Below are positions 8,288-17,736 of a stretch of DNA of 64,000 nt, piece by piece. The notes under the pieces are model-generated. The model saw only the letters and a list, made by a program, of their open reading frames with translations. It did no database searches and was not told the origin of the DNA. Position 1 is the first letter of the stretch. Each line of letters begins with the position of its first letter. A program made the translations under genes and the position numbers. This DNA comes from an uncultured Roseobacter sp. (GTDB lineage: Bacteria > Pseudomonadota > Alphaproteobacteria > Rhodobacterales > Rhodobacteraceae): NCBI RefSeq assembly GCF_947491795.1, contig NZ_CANLKW010000002.1:484001-548000 (forward strand), written 5' to 3'.

Positions 8288-9733
8288 TTACAGCCTCAGA
8301 ATTGTTTGCATCATTTCGTCCGCCGCTTCGATCATTCGGACATTTGCGGCGTAGCTTTGCTCGACCACCAGCAGGCGCTGGAGTTCTTTGTCGGTATCAA
8401 CGCCTTCGTTGAGCATAAGCTGTGTAAGTTCGTCATATTGCGTCGAGGCAAAACTCTGTCTCTGCTCGGATTGGAATCTGTCCGAACCCAGCTGCGACGT
8501 CAGCGCAGAGACGAGGTTGATTACTGAAAACGACCCGGCGCCGAAATCTCCGGAGGCCGGTGTGCGTTTTTCCGTCAGAGCGTCGCTGAGGGACTGCAGC
8601 AACCTCGCATCCCCGACCTCGCCCGGCACAACTGCATTCATACCGTCGCGGATCCGCCACGCCTCTCCGCCCTGACGTTCGTCCACAGCCGCGTTAATTT
8701 CCAGCCTGCTGGAAATCCCGAGTTCATTCAGGGGGTCAAATGCGATGCCTTCATCTGTAAAGAGCCCCGGATCTCCGACCGCCAGTGTGGTGTCGACTGC
8801 CGGGTCCTGGAACCTTTCAATAAGGTCCCGGGCGATTGCGTCGAGTTGCGACTGAGCCTCAACAGCAAGCTCGTCCCGGATTTCGAATTGCGCGCCCAGA
8901 GAGCCACCGCCAAGAGAGCCGCGTTCGCTTGTGGTATTCAGACTGATCCCGTTCATTGTCAGACCCGACAACGTTCCGGCGCCAATGCTCATATAGGCCG
9001 TGACCTGGTTGACGGGTGTGAACTCTATCTCTGCTGCACTGCCATCAAGGAGGATGACCCCTCCGGTAGAATACAGGGCAATCTGGCCATTCTCACGCGG
9101 CACCTGCCGGACGGGAACCAAAGCGCTGATTTCATCCACGAGCGCCTGACGGGAATCTTCAAGGGCTGAAGGGTCCCCCCCAAGGGTTATCGTCCTGGTG
9201 ATACGGTCATTGAGTTCTTTGACACTCGCCAGAGAGCTGTTGAGCCGGTCAACCTGTGCGTTGATGGTGCTGTCGGCATCGCTCCGGGCTTCCTTAAGTT
9301 CGACAGAAGCTCCTGAGATGAGCGATGCCAGATCTCGTGCGGCATTTACTGTGCCGGTCAGGCGTTCGGGCGCGTCCGGCCGGCTGGACGCTGTAATCAG
9401 GGCACTCTCAAACTCCGCAACCCGGGCAGAAAGTGAATTTGGCTCATCAGGCGTGCCCAGAAAATTCTCATAGCGGGACAGAAAACCAGTCCGGTCCGCT
9501 GAATTTGAGAATGAGGCACTGGACAGGCGCAGATCCTGCAGCAGCCCCGGGTTCACATTGCGAACCACCCCATCGACACTGACGCCGCCAAGCTCCGATG
9601 AGGACAGCGACAAACCTCTGACCCCGTAGCCCGGCGTCATGGCGTTTGCGATGTTCGCGGAAATGACTTCAGATGAGCGCCCCGATGCGCTCAGACCTGA
9701 CATGGCGTTTGAAAGTGCCGATGAAATGGACAT
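8288..9733 (-). CDS. flgK: Flagellar hook-associated protein 1 (FlgK)
   Basis: FlgK is the first hook-filament junction protein. The 481-residue product carries the rod/hook N-terminal signature (ALSNAMSGLSASGRSSEVISANIANAMTPGY-type) and a C-terminal helix typical of the FlgE/FlgK superfamily (VVEQSYAANVRMIEAADEMMQTILRL). A long coiled-coil region around residues 90-200 with LNDRITRTITLGGDPSALEDSRQ is characteristic of FlgK. The gene lies between flgE and flgL in the conserved order. Confidence 0.95.
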   Translation of the reverse strand: MSISSALSNAMSGLSASGRSSEVISANIANAMTPGYGVRGLSLSSSELGGVSVDGVVRNVNPGLLQDLRLSSASFSNSADRTGFLSRYENFLGTPDEPNSLSARVAEFESALITASSRPDAPERLTGTVNAARDLASLISGASVELKEARSDADSTINAQVDRLNSSLASVKELNDRITRTITLGGDPSALEDSRQALVDEISALVPVRQVPRENGQIALYSTGGVILLDGSAAEIEFTPVNQVTAYMSIGAGTLSGLTMNGISLNTTSERGSLGGGSLGAQFEIRDELAVEAQSQLDAIARDLIERFQDPAVDTTLAVGDPGLFTDEGIAFDPLNELGISSRLEINAAVDERQGGEAWRIRDGMNAVVPGEVGDARLLQSLSDALTEKRTPASGDFGAGSFSVINLVSALTSQLGSDRFQSEQRQSFASTQYDELTQLMLNEGVDTDKELQRLLVVEQSYAANVRMIEAADEMMQTILRL

Positions 9734-9773
9734 TCATGTTCTCCCGGTAACTGCTTTAGTCAAACGCCGGGTA

Positions 9774-11102
9774 TCAGCGTTTGATGTTTGTTGTTTCCTG
9801 CAGCATCTCATCCACAGTCTGAATGACTTTCGCGCTGGAGGAATATGCGCGCTGGGTCTTGATCATATCCGTCAGTTCCCCGGCGACGTCGGTCGTTGAT
9901 TCCTCGCGGGCAAAGGAAACGATATCACCCGTGGGTCCGTCGCCGGCGTCCCAGAGAAAGAAGGACCCACTTTGGCGCGTCGGCAGGTAGGTCTGACTGT
10001 CAAATGACTGGAGCCCGTTGAAGTTTGGAACGTTGATCAGCGGGATCTGGTAGATCGTCCGAATTTCGCCGGTATCAAACGAGGCGCGGACAAATCCGTT
10101 TGGATCAACATCGACCCCGACAAAGTTACCAATGGCCGAGCCGTCTTTGGTCACCGAGATCGGTGCGAAGTTATAAGAAAGCTGAGACAGGCCTTCGGTA
10201 TCACCGAGCGCACCGATGTCGATTTCGATCGGGCCGGCAGCCACGTTGATTGTCAGCAATCCGGTCGTGCCATCATAAGGCGCACTGCCGCCGGCAGGTA
10301 CAGTCGGAGAGGGTGTCACTGTCGCAAGCGACCCGCCGCCTACACGGGCATCGGTAAAGGTCATTTCATACTCACCGATGATCGTGCCCGGGTCCGTGGA
10401 GTCATACATACGCATGGTCCAGCGGTTGGTCGCAGGGTCCGTTGGCAGTGCCGGAACATCTGGTGTGAACGTGATGTTCACGCTCTGTGAGGTGCCAAGG
10501 TTGTCAAAGTATTCAACGGAGATCTGTTCCACGTTACCGGCCGAATCTGCTTCGGTGGACGTTGCGGGCAGGTTGATCCCGAGGGACATGGCGGTTGTCG
10601 GGTTACCGGCAAGTTGTCCGGTATTGATACGGACAGGTTCAAGCCCGTCTGCCGTGTCCCGGGGGAATGCCGGAATGGAGCCGTCAGCAGCGGCCGGCCA
10701 TCCCATAAGGACCAGCCCCGACTGGGAGGTCAGATAGCCTTCTGCATCGGTTCTGAACGATCCGGTGGTCGTCAGATACATGGGCGCATCGGTTCCGGCC
10801 GTCTGGACCTGGGCCGCCTGTGCCACCGGCAGCATACCGCCCCCACGCACCGCAAGATCTGTCGAATTGGATGTGGAAATCAGCGTGCCGCGTTCGTCGA
10901 TAAGGCGCTGAGTATTGGCCCGGACACCGCCGGCTGCGTAAGATCCGCCGCCACCGGAGAGAACCATTGATTCAAAGTCGGTTTCAACCCGCTTGTAGCC
11001 ATAGGTCGAGGAGTTCGCGATGTTGTCTGAAATAGAAGCCAACCGCTGAGCATTCGTCTGCAATCCTGCAACACCTGCGTTGAGCGATGATGAAATGGAC
11101 AT
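9774..11102 (-). CDS. flgE: Flagellar hook protein FlgE
   Basis: FlgE builds the curved hook. I placed the start at ATG 11102 (reads MSISSSLNAGVAGLQ), preceded by AAAGG at a good distance; a longer in-frame start at 11150 adds 16 residues with no family resemblance. The 442-residue protein has the rod/hook N-terminal motif (QRLASISDNIANSSTYGYKRVETDFESMV), a beta-rich centre, the FlgE region QIPLINVPNFNGLQSFDSQTY, and a C-terminal helix ending in IKTQRAYSSSAKVIQTVDEMLQE. A CtrA-like site lies about 55-70 bases upstream of the start. Confidence 0.96.
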   Translation of the reverse strand: MSISSSLNAGVAGLQTNAQRLASISDNIANSSTYGYKRVETDFESMVLSGGGGSYAAGGVRANTQRLIDERGTLISTSNSTDLAVRGGGMLPVAQAAQVQTAGTDAPMYLTTTGSFRTDAEGYLTSQSGLVLMGWPAAADGSIPAFPRDTADGLEPVRINTGQLAGNPTTAMSLGINLPATSTEADSAGNVEQISVEYFDNLGTSQSVNITFTPDVPALPTDPATNRWTMRMYDSTDPGTIIGEYEMTFTDARVGGGSLATVTPSPTVPAGGSAPYDGTTGLLTINVAAGPIEIDIGALGDTEGLSQLSYNFAPISVTKDGSAIGNFVGVDVDPNGFVRASFDTGEIRTIYQIPLINVPNFNGLQSFDSQTYLPTRQSGSFFLWDAGDGPTGDIVSFAREESTTDVAGELTDMIKTQRAYSSSAKVIQTVDEMLQETTNIKR

Positions 11103-11156
11103 AAGCACGCCTTTCTGATGTGAGATCCAAGTCCCACACCAGATAGACATGCCCGC

Positions 11157-11171
11157 TTAACAGCGCGCTAA
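11157..11171. promoter_or_regulatory. CtrA-like site upstream of flgE
   Basis: The plus strand reads TTAA, seven bases (CAGCGCG), CTAA, one mismatch from TTAA-N7-TTAA. It lies in the 100-base gap between the motB stop and the flgE start, so flgE-flgK-flgL-flgI may have its own CtrA-driven promoter as well as read-through from motB. Inferred from the motif only. Confidence 0.5.
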
Positions 11172-11202
11172 CATATAAAATGCGCTGTATTTATGCCCGT
11201 GC

Positions 11203-12048
11203 TCACCGCAGCAGCACGATTTCCACCCGCTCGTTCCGGGCGGCCATCGGATTGTCCACCACAAGCTCCCGGTCTGCATGACCTGTGACACGTTCGATAC
11301 GTTCAGGAGTGACACCTTCACGCTCCAGGATGTTGCGCGTCAGATCGGCTCTGCTGGACGACGTGTCCCACACAGGGTTTTCCGTCGCAACCACAGGAAA
11401 GGCTCTGACATGGCCACCGATAGCAACCTGATTGGTCACGGCAACGCTTACGCCAGCGACAAGAGAGACCAGATCATCGAGAAGTTTTGTGGGCTCAGCC
11501 GTGCCGCTGACAAACAGAGGCGCGTTTTCCCGCGAGAAAAGCTCGATCACGAGGCCTTCGTCAGTGATGCGTGTGACAATGTGTTTGAGCAGATTGTCCA
11601 TGACCTCGGTTTCGCCACCGCGTCCGATCAGTTCGGCAATCAGCGCCTCAAAGTCTGTGTCCGACTGCTCTTCGCCACCTTCAGGCGCTGAACCGGTATC
11701 TCCGCGCGACTTATCCTGCTCGGCGGCATGTTCTTCGGTCGCGCCACGCCCTTCCTGAGGAAGCGTGTCCTCGGACATCATACTGTCGCCACCAAAGTTC
11801 CCGTCGCCGCCTCCGGAGACGCGGTTGATCGGAATGGTTGGCGAGAAGTAATCCGCCAGCCCCGACCGCTGTTGTTCTGTTGTTGCGTTCAGCAACCACA
11901 TCATCATGAAGAAGGCCATCATCGCCGTTACGAAGTCCGCGTAAGCGACCTTCCAGGCACCACCATGGTGGCCACCTGCGATAACTTTTTTCCTCTTGAT
12001 GATGATTGGTGCCAGATTGCTCTGCGCGCCCATATCTCCACCACTCAT
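11203..12048 (-). CDS. motB: Flagellar motor stator protein MotB
   Basis: MotB is the peptidoglycan-anchored stator subunit. The 281-residue product has the MotB plug and membrane signature GGHHGGAWKVAYADFVTAMMAFFMMMWLLNAT; the Asp in YADFVTAMMAFF is the proton-binding residue. An acidic linker (about 90-140) follows, and a C-terminal OmpA-like domain contains IGGHVRAF, SSRADLTRNILEREGV, RIERVTGHADRELV and NERVEIVLLR. It is the first gene of the hook operon and pairs functionally with motA at the other end of the cluster. Confidence 0.95.
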   Translation of the reverse strand: MSGGDMGAQSNLAPIIIKRKKVIAGGHHGGAWKVAYADFVTAMMAFFMMMWLLNATTEQQRSGLADYFSPTIPINRVSGGGDGNFGGDSMMSEDTLPQEGRGATEEHAAEQDKSRGDTGSAPEGGEEQSDTDFEALIAELIGRGGETEVMDNLLKHIVTRITDEGLVIELFSRENAPLFVSGTAEPTKLLDDLVSLVAGVSVAVTNQVAIGGHVRAFPVVATENPVWDTSSSRADLTRNILEREGVTPERIERVTGHADRELVVDNPMAARNERVEIVLLR

Positions 12049-12082
12049 TAATTCACCCAGGGATAGATGTACCCAGAAGAAG

Positions 12083-12097
12083 TTTAAGCGAGCTTAA
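12083..12097. promoter_or_regulatory. Possible CtrA-like site upstream of motB
   Basis: The plus strand reads TTTA, seven bases, TTAA, 35-49 bases upstream of the motB start codon. The match is weaker than those at fliL/fliF and flgE, and an alternative reading gives TTAA-N6-TTAA, one base short of the consensus spacing. Position in a motility promoter makes it worth recording. Confidence 0.35.
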
Positions 12098-12166
12098 TGC
12101 CGCCCGGGTTTTTCAGCGCTTGCCAGTTCGCGGCAAAGCGGTCCAGATGGATGCGGGGGATAACGC

Positions 12167-13387
12167 ATGACAACGGCCGGGATCACCGACAGCAGATATT
12201 CCTGGCTCAGGCTCTGCATCACCCTGGCTGCCGGTGTAATCGCCAATGTCGGTATGTGGGCCATCATCGTGATCATGCCGGCCGTCGAGGCGGAGTTCGG
12301 TGCAGGCCGCGCCGAAGCCTCGATGCCCTATACCCTTACAATGGTGGGATTTGCGCTTGGCAATTTTGTGATCGGCCGGGCGGTAGACCGGTTCGGTGTC
12401 ACGCTGTCGCTCATCATTGCCTCTCTGGGGATTGCGGCAGGCTTTGGTCTGGCGACGCTCAGTACATCGATCGCACTTCTTTCTGCTGCGCAGCTGCTGG
12501 TTGGTTTTGGGTCGGCTGTCGGATTTGGTCCGCTGATTGCAGACATCTCGCACTGGTTCGTGCGCAGACGGGGCATTGCAGTGGCCCTGGTTGCGAGCGG
12601 AAATTACCTCTCAGGCGCGTTCTGGCCGCTTGTACTTGCGGGCATGCTGAATGATGGGGGCTGGCGCGATGTGTACCTTTTACTGGGTGCTGTCACGCTG
12701 ATCGGTGTTATCCCGCTTGCGTTCTTGCTGCGCAGAACTGTGCCGGACTCTGTGCGGGCCACTGCCGAGATCGCCTCTGGTCTGAATGCGCGCAGTTCGG
12801 GGCTTTCGCCGCGGGCACTGCAGTATCTGCTGGGCCTTGCGGGTATCGGCTGCTGCGTCGCCATGTCGATGCCGCAGGTACATATCGTTTCCTACTGTGT
12901 TGATCTGGGATATGGCCCGGCGGTCGGGGCAGAGATGCTGGCCCTGATGCTCATGGGTGGTGTTGCCTCGCGCGTTGTGTCCGGCCTCGTTGCCGACAGA
13001 CTGGGGGGCGTGCCGACACTGCTGATCGGTTCTGCATTGCAGTGCCTCGCGTTGTTTCTGTATCTGCCATCCGGGGGGCTGGTCTCGCTCTATCTGGTCA
13101 GCATGATCTTTGGCCTCAGCCAGGGTGGCATCGTGCCCAGCTATGCGCTGATTGTGCGCGAATACATGCCTGCCCGCGAAGCAGGTGCCCGTGTCGGTTT
13201 TGTCATGATGGCCACGATCATGGGCATGGCCCTGGGCGGTTGGATGTCGGGGTGGATCTACGACGTGACCGGGTCGTACAGGCTCGCGTTCCTGAACGGT
13301 ATCGCCTGGAACGGTCTGAATATTGCGATCATTCTCTGGCTCTGGGTGCGCAGCAAACCACGTAGTATTCCTGCCGTGCCTGCCTGA
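12167..13387 (+). CDS. MFS transporter (monocarboxylate/oxalate-formate antiporter type)
   Basis: The 406-residue membrane protein has about 12 hydrophobic helices and a cytoplasmic loop near the middle. The MFS signature RAVDRFGVTLSL follows helix 2, and a matching ADRLGGVPTLL follows helix 8. The first helix pair (VIANVGMWAIIVIMPAVEAEFGAGRAEASMPYTL) resembles the monocarboxylate transporter/oxalate-formate antiporter branch. The substrate cannot be read from the sequence. Neighbours give no clear clue: motB diverges upstream and trhO converges downstream with its stop codon directly adjacent (the two stops form TGATCA at 13385-13390). Confidence 0.88.
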   Translation: MTTAGITDSRYSWLRLCITLAAGVIANVGMWAIIVIMPAVEAEFGAGRAEASMPYTLTMVGFALGNFVIGRAVDRFGVTLSLIIASLGIAAGFGLATLSTSIALLSAAQLLVGFGSAVGFGPLIADISHWFVRRRGIAVALVASGNYLSGAFWPLVLAGMLNDGGWRDVYLLLGAVTLIGVIPLAFLLRRTVPDSVRATAEIASGLNARSSGLSPRALQYLLGLAGIGCCVAMSMPQVHIVSYCVDLGYGPAVGAEMLALMLMGGVASRVVSGLVADRLGGVPTLLIGSALQCLALFLYLPSGGLVSLYLVSMIFGLSQGGIVPSYALIVREYMPAREAGARVGFVMMATIMGMALGGWMSGWIYDVTGSYRLAFLNGIAWNGLNIAIILWLWVRSKPRSIPAVPA

Positions 13388-14275
13388 TCACTCCGCGCGC
13401 AATCGCGCCAGCGCGATCTGTCTCTGCCGTTCCCGAAATCGGTTTTTGTCGTCTTCGGATGTTTCATGCGCGCAGTTGTGACAGCTGACACCGGCCTCGT
13501 ATTCCGGGCGGTCTGTATCCTCGGGCAGTATCGGCCGGCGGCAACCATGACAGAGCATATGCGGGCCCTCACGCAGTCCATGTCCGACACTGACGCGGTT
13601 GTCGAAAACAAAGCAATCGCCTTCCCAGGCGCTCTGTTCTTCGGGAACCTCTTCCAGGTACTTCAGAATGCCGCCTTTCAGGTGATAGACGTCCTCTACA
13701 CCCTGACCCAGCAGGTAATTGGTTGATTTTTCACAGCGGATGCCGCCGGTACAGAACATAGCGATCCGTTTGTTGTGAAAGCGCTCCCTGTTCGCCTCCC
13801 ACCAGGCGGGAAAATCACCAAAGCTCGCGGTTTCCGGATCCACCGCGCCTTCAAAGGTGCCGATGGCAACCTCATAGTCGTTACGCGTATCAATCACAGC
13901 CACATCCGGCGAGCGGATCAGGTCGTTCCAGTCTCCGGGTTCGACATAGTGTCCAACGCGCGCACGCGGATCGACATCCGGCTGACCCATGGTGACAATC
14001 TCTGGCTTGAGCCTGACTTTCATACGGCCAAACGGCGGCTGATCACTCGTCGCTTCTTTCCATTCCAGATCGCTACAACCCGGCAGAGCGCGCAGATGGG
14101 CGATCACCCGGTCAATGCCTGCCCGCGGTCCGGCGATGGTGCCATTCACACCTTCGCCCGCCAGCAGCAGCGTTCCCGTGATGTCCTGTGCCAGGCACAG
14201 ATCCAGCAGCGCTGGTTTCAGCGCGGCCGGATCATGGAACCGGGTAAAGTGATAAAGGGCGGCAATCGTGTACAT
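13388..14275 (-). CDS. trhO: tRNA uridine(34) hydroxylase TrhO (rhodanese-like, UPF0176)
   Basis: TrhO hydroxylates uridine 34 of certain tRNAs, the first step toward 5-carboxymethoxy/methoxy-uridine. I chose ATG 14275 (MYTIAALYHFTRF) because family members start there; the frame extends upstream with no similarity. The 295-residue protein has an N-terminal acylphosphatase-like domain (TGTLLLAGEGVNGTIAG), a rhodanese domain (VIDTRNDYEVAIGTF) with the active loop CTGGIRCEKS (Cys175 and Cys181), and a Cys-rich C-terminus with CHGCRRP and SCHNCAHE, probably a metal site. It diverges from pncA over 124 bases. Confidence 0.93.
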   Translation of the reverse strand: MYTIAALYHFTRFHDPAALKPALLDLCLAQDITGTLLLAGEGVNGTIAGPRAGIDRVIAHLRALPGCSDLEWKEATSDQPPFGRMKVRLKPEIVTMGQPDVDPRARVGHYVEPGDWNDLIRSPDVAVIDTRNDYEVAIGTFEGAVDPETASFGDFPAWWEANRERFHNKRIAMFCTGGIRCEKSTNYLLGQGVEDVYHLKGGILKYLEEVPEEQSAWEGDCFVFDNRVSVGHGLREGPHMLCHGCRRPILPEDTDRPEYEAGVSCHNCAHETSEDDKNRFRERQRQIALARLRAE

Positions 14276-14399
14276 GAGCGGCTGGATACGCCGATGTCTG
14301 CGGCCTTTCAAGCGGGCAGAAAACCGCATGTCCCCGGGCCTGGCATTGACGCCGCGCGCTGCCACGCATACCCAGCAAGGAGACCGAGGAGGCCCGCCA

Positions 14400-14996
14400 A
14401 TGACCACCGCTCTGATTGTTATCGATGTTCAGAAAGACTTCTGCCCGGGGGGCGCCCTTGCCGTGCCCGGCGGAGATGAAATTGTCGACGGGGTGAATTT
14501 GCTCATGGCAGAATTCGGGGCAGTGATCCTGACGCAGGACTGGCATCCCGCGGGCCATTCCTCCTTTGCGTCGTCGCATGAGGGACGTGCACCATATGAT
14601 GTGAAACAGATGCCCTATGGCCCCCAGGTGCTCTGGCCCGATCACTGCATCCAGGGCAGCACCGGCGCGCAGTTCCACCCCGACCTGACAACAGACCGTG
14701 CTGATCTGATCATCCGCAAAGGGTATAATCCCGCAATCGACAGCTATTCGGCCTTTTTCGAAAATGATCACACAACACCGACGGGGCTTGAAGGCTATTT
14801 GCACACGCGTGGCATCACCGATCTGGTCATGGTCGGGCTGGCGCTGGATTTTTGTGTCAACTTTTCGGCTGTGGATGCTGCGAAACTGGGGTTTTCCGTC
14901 ACAGTCCGCGAGGCGCTGTGCCGGGCGATTGACCTTGACGGGTCGCTGGATGCCGCGCGGGACGGCATGCGGGCTGCTGGCGTGAGTCTGGTATAA
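14400..14996 (+). CDS. pncA: Nicotinamidase PncA
   Basis: PncA hydrolyses nicotinamide to nicotinate in NAD salvage. The start at ATG 14400 (MTTALIVIDVQKDF) is supported by homology and by a GGAGG sequence upstream; the open frame extends back to 14268 but that part is antisense to trhO. The 198-residue protein has the catalytic Asp9 in IDVQKDFCPGGAL, the metal-binding ILTQDWHPAGHSSFAS motif, and the active Cys in GLALDFCVNFSA. It lies directly upstream of pncB, which uses its product. Confidence 0.95.
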   Translation: MTTALIVIDVQKDFCPGGALAVPGGDEIVDGVNLLMAEFGAVILTQDWHPAGHSSFASSHEGRAPYDVKQMPYGPQVLWPDHCIQGSTGAQFHPDLTTDRADLIIRKGYNPAIDSYSAFFENDHTTPTGLEGYLHTRGITDLVMVGLALDFCVNFSAVDAAKLGFSVTVREALCRAIDLDGSLDAARDGMRAAGVSLV

Positions 14997-15087
14997 CGCC
15001 AGCATGGCCGGAACCTGCTGCGGCCTGTGCTTGCCAGGCCCAGGCCAGTTTGCTTTAAACGCCCGGACAATCATCGGAGTCTGACCC

Positions 15088-16377
15088 TTGGACATCGCAA
15101 CACGCGTCTGGAACCATAAATGGAAGATCGACCCGATCGTCAGATCCCTGATTGATACGGATTTCTACAAGCTGCTGATGTGTCAGTCTGTTTTCCGTAA
15201 CAAGCCGGACACGCGCGTCACCTTCAGCCTGATCAACCGATCAAAAACCGTACCGCTCGCCGACCTGATCGACGAGGGAGAGCTGCGCGAACAGCTGGAT
15301 CATATCCGGTCCCTGTCCCTGTCGCGCGGTGAAAGTACCTGGCTCAGGGGCAACACCTTTTACGGCAAACGCCAGATGTTTCGCCCGGATTTCATGGAAT
15401 GGTTCGAGCAGCTGCGTCTGCCGCCCTACCATCTGGAGCGCAAAGGCGATCAGTATGAGCTGACATTCGAGGGCAGCTGGCCCGAGGTCATGCTCTGGGA
15501 AATTCCCGCCCTCGCCGTGCTGATGGAACTGCGCGGGCGTGCTGTGCTCAACCGCATGGGCAAATTCGAACTGCAGGTGCTTTATGCCCGCGCCATGACG
15601 CGCGTCTGGGAAAAGATCGAGGCGATGCGGGATATTCCGGATCTGTCCATTGCCGATTTCGGCACACGCCGCCGCCACAGCTATCTGTGGCAGGACTGGT
15701 GCGTCCAGGCCATGCAGGAAGGGCTGGGGAGTGCCTTCACCGGCACCTCTAACTGCGCCATCGCCATGCGGCGCGAACTGGAAGCTATCGGCACAAATGC
15801 ACATGAACTGCCGATGGTTTATGCGGCCCTGGCCGAGGACGATGCCGCCCTGGCACAGGCCCCCTACGACGTTTTGTCAGACTGGCACGAAGAGCACGAA
15901 GGTAACCTGCGCATCATTCTGCCGGACACGTTTGGCACAGCGGGCTTTCTTGAGAAGGCCCCCGACTGGCTGGCCGGCTGGACAGGCATCCGCGTCGACA
16001 GCGGCGATCCGGCACAGGCCGCAGAACAGGCTATCAAATGGTGGAAAGACCGCGGAGAAGATCCGTCTGAAAAACGGGTGATCTTCAGCGACGGGCTCGA
16101 TGTTGCGAAAATCAGGGAGCTGCATGGGCAGTTTGCCGGGCGCACCAATGTGTCTTTCGGCTGGGGAACCTTGCTGACCAATGATTTCCGCGGCCTGGTG
16201 CCCGATGACCGTCTGGCGCCGTTCTCACTGGTTTGCAAAGCTATCAGCGCCAATGGGCGCCCCACAGTGAAACTGTCGGACAACCCCAACAAAGCCATGG
16301 GCCCGGCGGATCAGATTGACCGGTACAAACGGGTATTCAATGTCGGCCGGCAGGCGCTTCAGGACGTTATTGTCTGA
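15088..16377 (+). CDS. pncB: Nicotinate phosphoribosyltransferase PncB
   Basis: PncB joins nicotinate to PRPP to make nicotinate mononucleotide. The start appears to be TTG 15088, preceded by GGAG at a good distance (15076-15079); no ATG fits the family N-terminus. The 429-residue protein shows LIDTDFYKLLMCQSVF, the substrate region ADFGTRRRHS, TGTSNCAIA, GIRVDSGDPAQAAEQAIKWW and VKLSDNPNKAMGP, all typical of the enterobacterial-type enzyme. It follows pncA by 91 bases and precedes a class IV aminotransferase by 11 bases. Confidence 0.95.
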   Translation: MDIATRVWNHKWKIDPIVRSLIDTDFYKLLMCQSVFRNKPDTRVTFSLINRSKTVPLADLIDEGELREQLDHIRSLSLSRGESTWLRGNTFYGKRQMFRPDFMEWFEQLRLPPYHLERKGDQYELTFEGSWPEVMLWEIPALAVLMELRGRAVLNRMGKFELQVLYARAMTRVWEKIEAMRDIPDLSIADFGTRRRHSYLWQDWCVQAMQEGLGSAFTGTSNCAIAMRRELEAIGTNAHELPMVYAALAEDDAALAQAPYDVLSDWHEEHEGNLRIILPDTFGTAGFLEKAPDWLAGWTGIRVDSGDPAQAAEQAIKWWKDRGEDPSEKRVIFSDGLDVAKIRELHGQFAGRTNVSFGWGTLLTNDFRGLVPDDRLAPFSLVCKAISANGRPTVKLSDNPNKAMGPADQIDRYKRVFNVGRQALQDVIV

Positions 16378-16388
16378 AAGGAATTCCG

Positions 16389-17306
16389 GTGCAGACAGAC
16401 AGTCAGACGACCCATGACGCGGATGAGGATATCCGCAACCGCGACATTCAGATTTATGTGAACGGCGATCTGGTGCACCGGAATGATGCAAAGGTTTCTG
16501 TCTATGACAGCGGTTTTCTGCTGGGAGACGGTATGTGGGAGGGCATGCGCCTCTACAACGGTAAATGGGCCTTTTTTGATGAGCACATGGACCGGTTCTT
16601 TGCGTCGTGCAAAACAGTGTCGCTTGACGTCGGCATGGACCGTGCCGGCATTCTGGAGGCACTGACGCGCACCGCTGAAGCCAATGAGATGCATACGGAT
16701 GTGCATTGCCGTCTGATGCTGACCCGCGGGGTCAAGGTGAAACCCTTTCAGCACCCCTCGCTCAGCCGCACGGGCCCGACCCTTGTGATTATCATGGAAC
16801 ATTCCAGACCCGTGGACGGCCTGCAGTCAAAGGGCATCCGGCTTGCGACGGTGCCGCAGGTGCGCGGGCTGCCAATGTCGCAGGACCCGAAGCTGAACAG
16901 TCATTCCAAACTAAACTGTGTCATCGCTTGTCTGCAAGCCGAGGAAGCCGGTGCGGACGAAGGCCTGATGCTGGACCCGCATGGGTTTGTGAACACGACC
17001 AACGCGTGCAACTTCTTTATCGTGCGCGGCGGAGAGGTTTGGACCTCGTCGGGGGATTACTGCATGAAAGGGGTCACCCGGCAAAAAGTGATCGACCTGT
17101 GCCGTGCAAACGATATCCCGGTTTTTGAAAAAAACTATTCCCTTTACGAGGCTTACGGCGCAAACGAGGCGTTTCTCACAGGCACTTTCGGGGCACAGAC
17201 ACCGGTCGCCTCAATCGATGGAAAGCCCATCGGAGACGGGCAGCGCCCGGTAACTGCGCGGATCCGGGCGCTTTACAAAGACCTGGTGGCTGCCACCACG
17301 GCGTGA
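16389..17306 (+). CDS. Class IV aminotransferase (D-amino acid / branched-chain aminotransferase-like)
   Basis: The 305-residue PLP enzyme starts at GTG 16389 with AAAGGAAT upstream. It has the fold-type IV signatures VSVYDSGFLLGDGMWEGMRLYNGK, the catalytic Lys174 in NSHSKLNCV, and the conserved NACNFFIVRGGEVWT plus GVTRQKVIDL segments. The enzymes of this family transfer amino groups from D-Ala, branched-chain amino acids or aminodeoxychorismate; substrate cannot be decided here. A separate ilvE-like gene lies at 57.1 kb, so this copy probably has another role. It sits 11 bases after pncB and may be co-transcribed with it. Confidence 0.88.
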   Translation: MQTDSQTTHDADEDIRNRDIQIYVNGDLVHRNDAKVSVYDSGFLLGDGMWEGMRLYNGKWAFFDEHMDRFFASCKTVSLDVGMDRAGILEALTRTAEANEMHTDVHCRLMLTRGVKVKPFQHPSLSRTGPTLVIIMEHSRPVDGLQSKGIRLATVPQVRGLPMSQDPKLNSHSKLNCVIACLQAEEAGADEGLMLDPHGFVNTTNACNFFIVRGGEVWTSSGDYCMKGVTRQKVIDLCRANDIPVFEKNYSLYEAYGANEAFLTGTFGAQTPVASIDGKPIGDGQRPVTARIRALYKDLVAATTA

Positions 17307-17325
17307 CGGCTGTTACGTCCCTGTT

Positions 17326-17718
17326 TCAGTGAACCATGATCCGTTCGCTTTCGCGCAGCATCCGCACGTTGCCCTGGTTGCGCGGGGGGTTCACCACACG
17401 GGCAGCAGAGGAATTGCGCCCGGCGCCTTCTGGCAGGATGATGTGCAGCGCGTTGTCTTCCCGTCTGATTCCAATGCCTGCCCGTTTTGCCACCTGATAC
17501 AGGTTCACAAAAACGGATGACCGGGACCAGCTGGTGCGCTTTTCGATCTCATCAACGGTTACACCGTGGATCAGAGCGCCGATCAGCCAGGCGGCAGTGG
17601 TGCCTTCGGCGGGTGGATTCAATTCGCTCGCGTGACGGCGGGGTTTCACCAGTACCCTGTCTGCCTTGCGGTAGCTGAGAGCTTCGAGACGGCGGTTGCG
17701 TGCAAGTTCTGCGTTCAT
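17326..17718 (-). CDS. Hypothetical small protein with a predicted helix-turn-helix
   Basis: The family is not recognised. The 130-residue protein is basic. A central segment (about residues 40-85: AWLIGALIHGVTVDEIEKRTSWSRSSVFVNLYQVAKRAGIGI) has the spacing of a winged helix-turn-helix and loosely resembles DUF3489-type proteins. The C-terminus is basic and probably unstructured. A good ribosome binding site (CAGGAAG) precedes the ATG. It lies 18 bases after a lipoprotein gene on the same strand, probably in one operon. DNA binding is possible but not shown. Confidence 0.65.
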   Translation of the reverse strand: MNAELARNRRLEALSYRKADRVLVKPRRHASELNPPAEGTTAAWLIGALIHGVTVDEIEKRTSWSRSSVFVNLYQVAKRAGIGIRREDNALHIILPEGAGRNSSAARVVNPPRNQGNVRMLRESERIMVH

Positions 17719-17736
17719 CGTTACTTCCTGACCTGG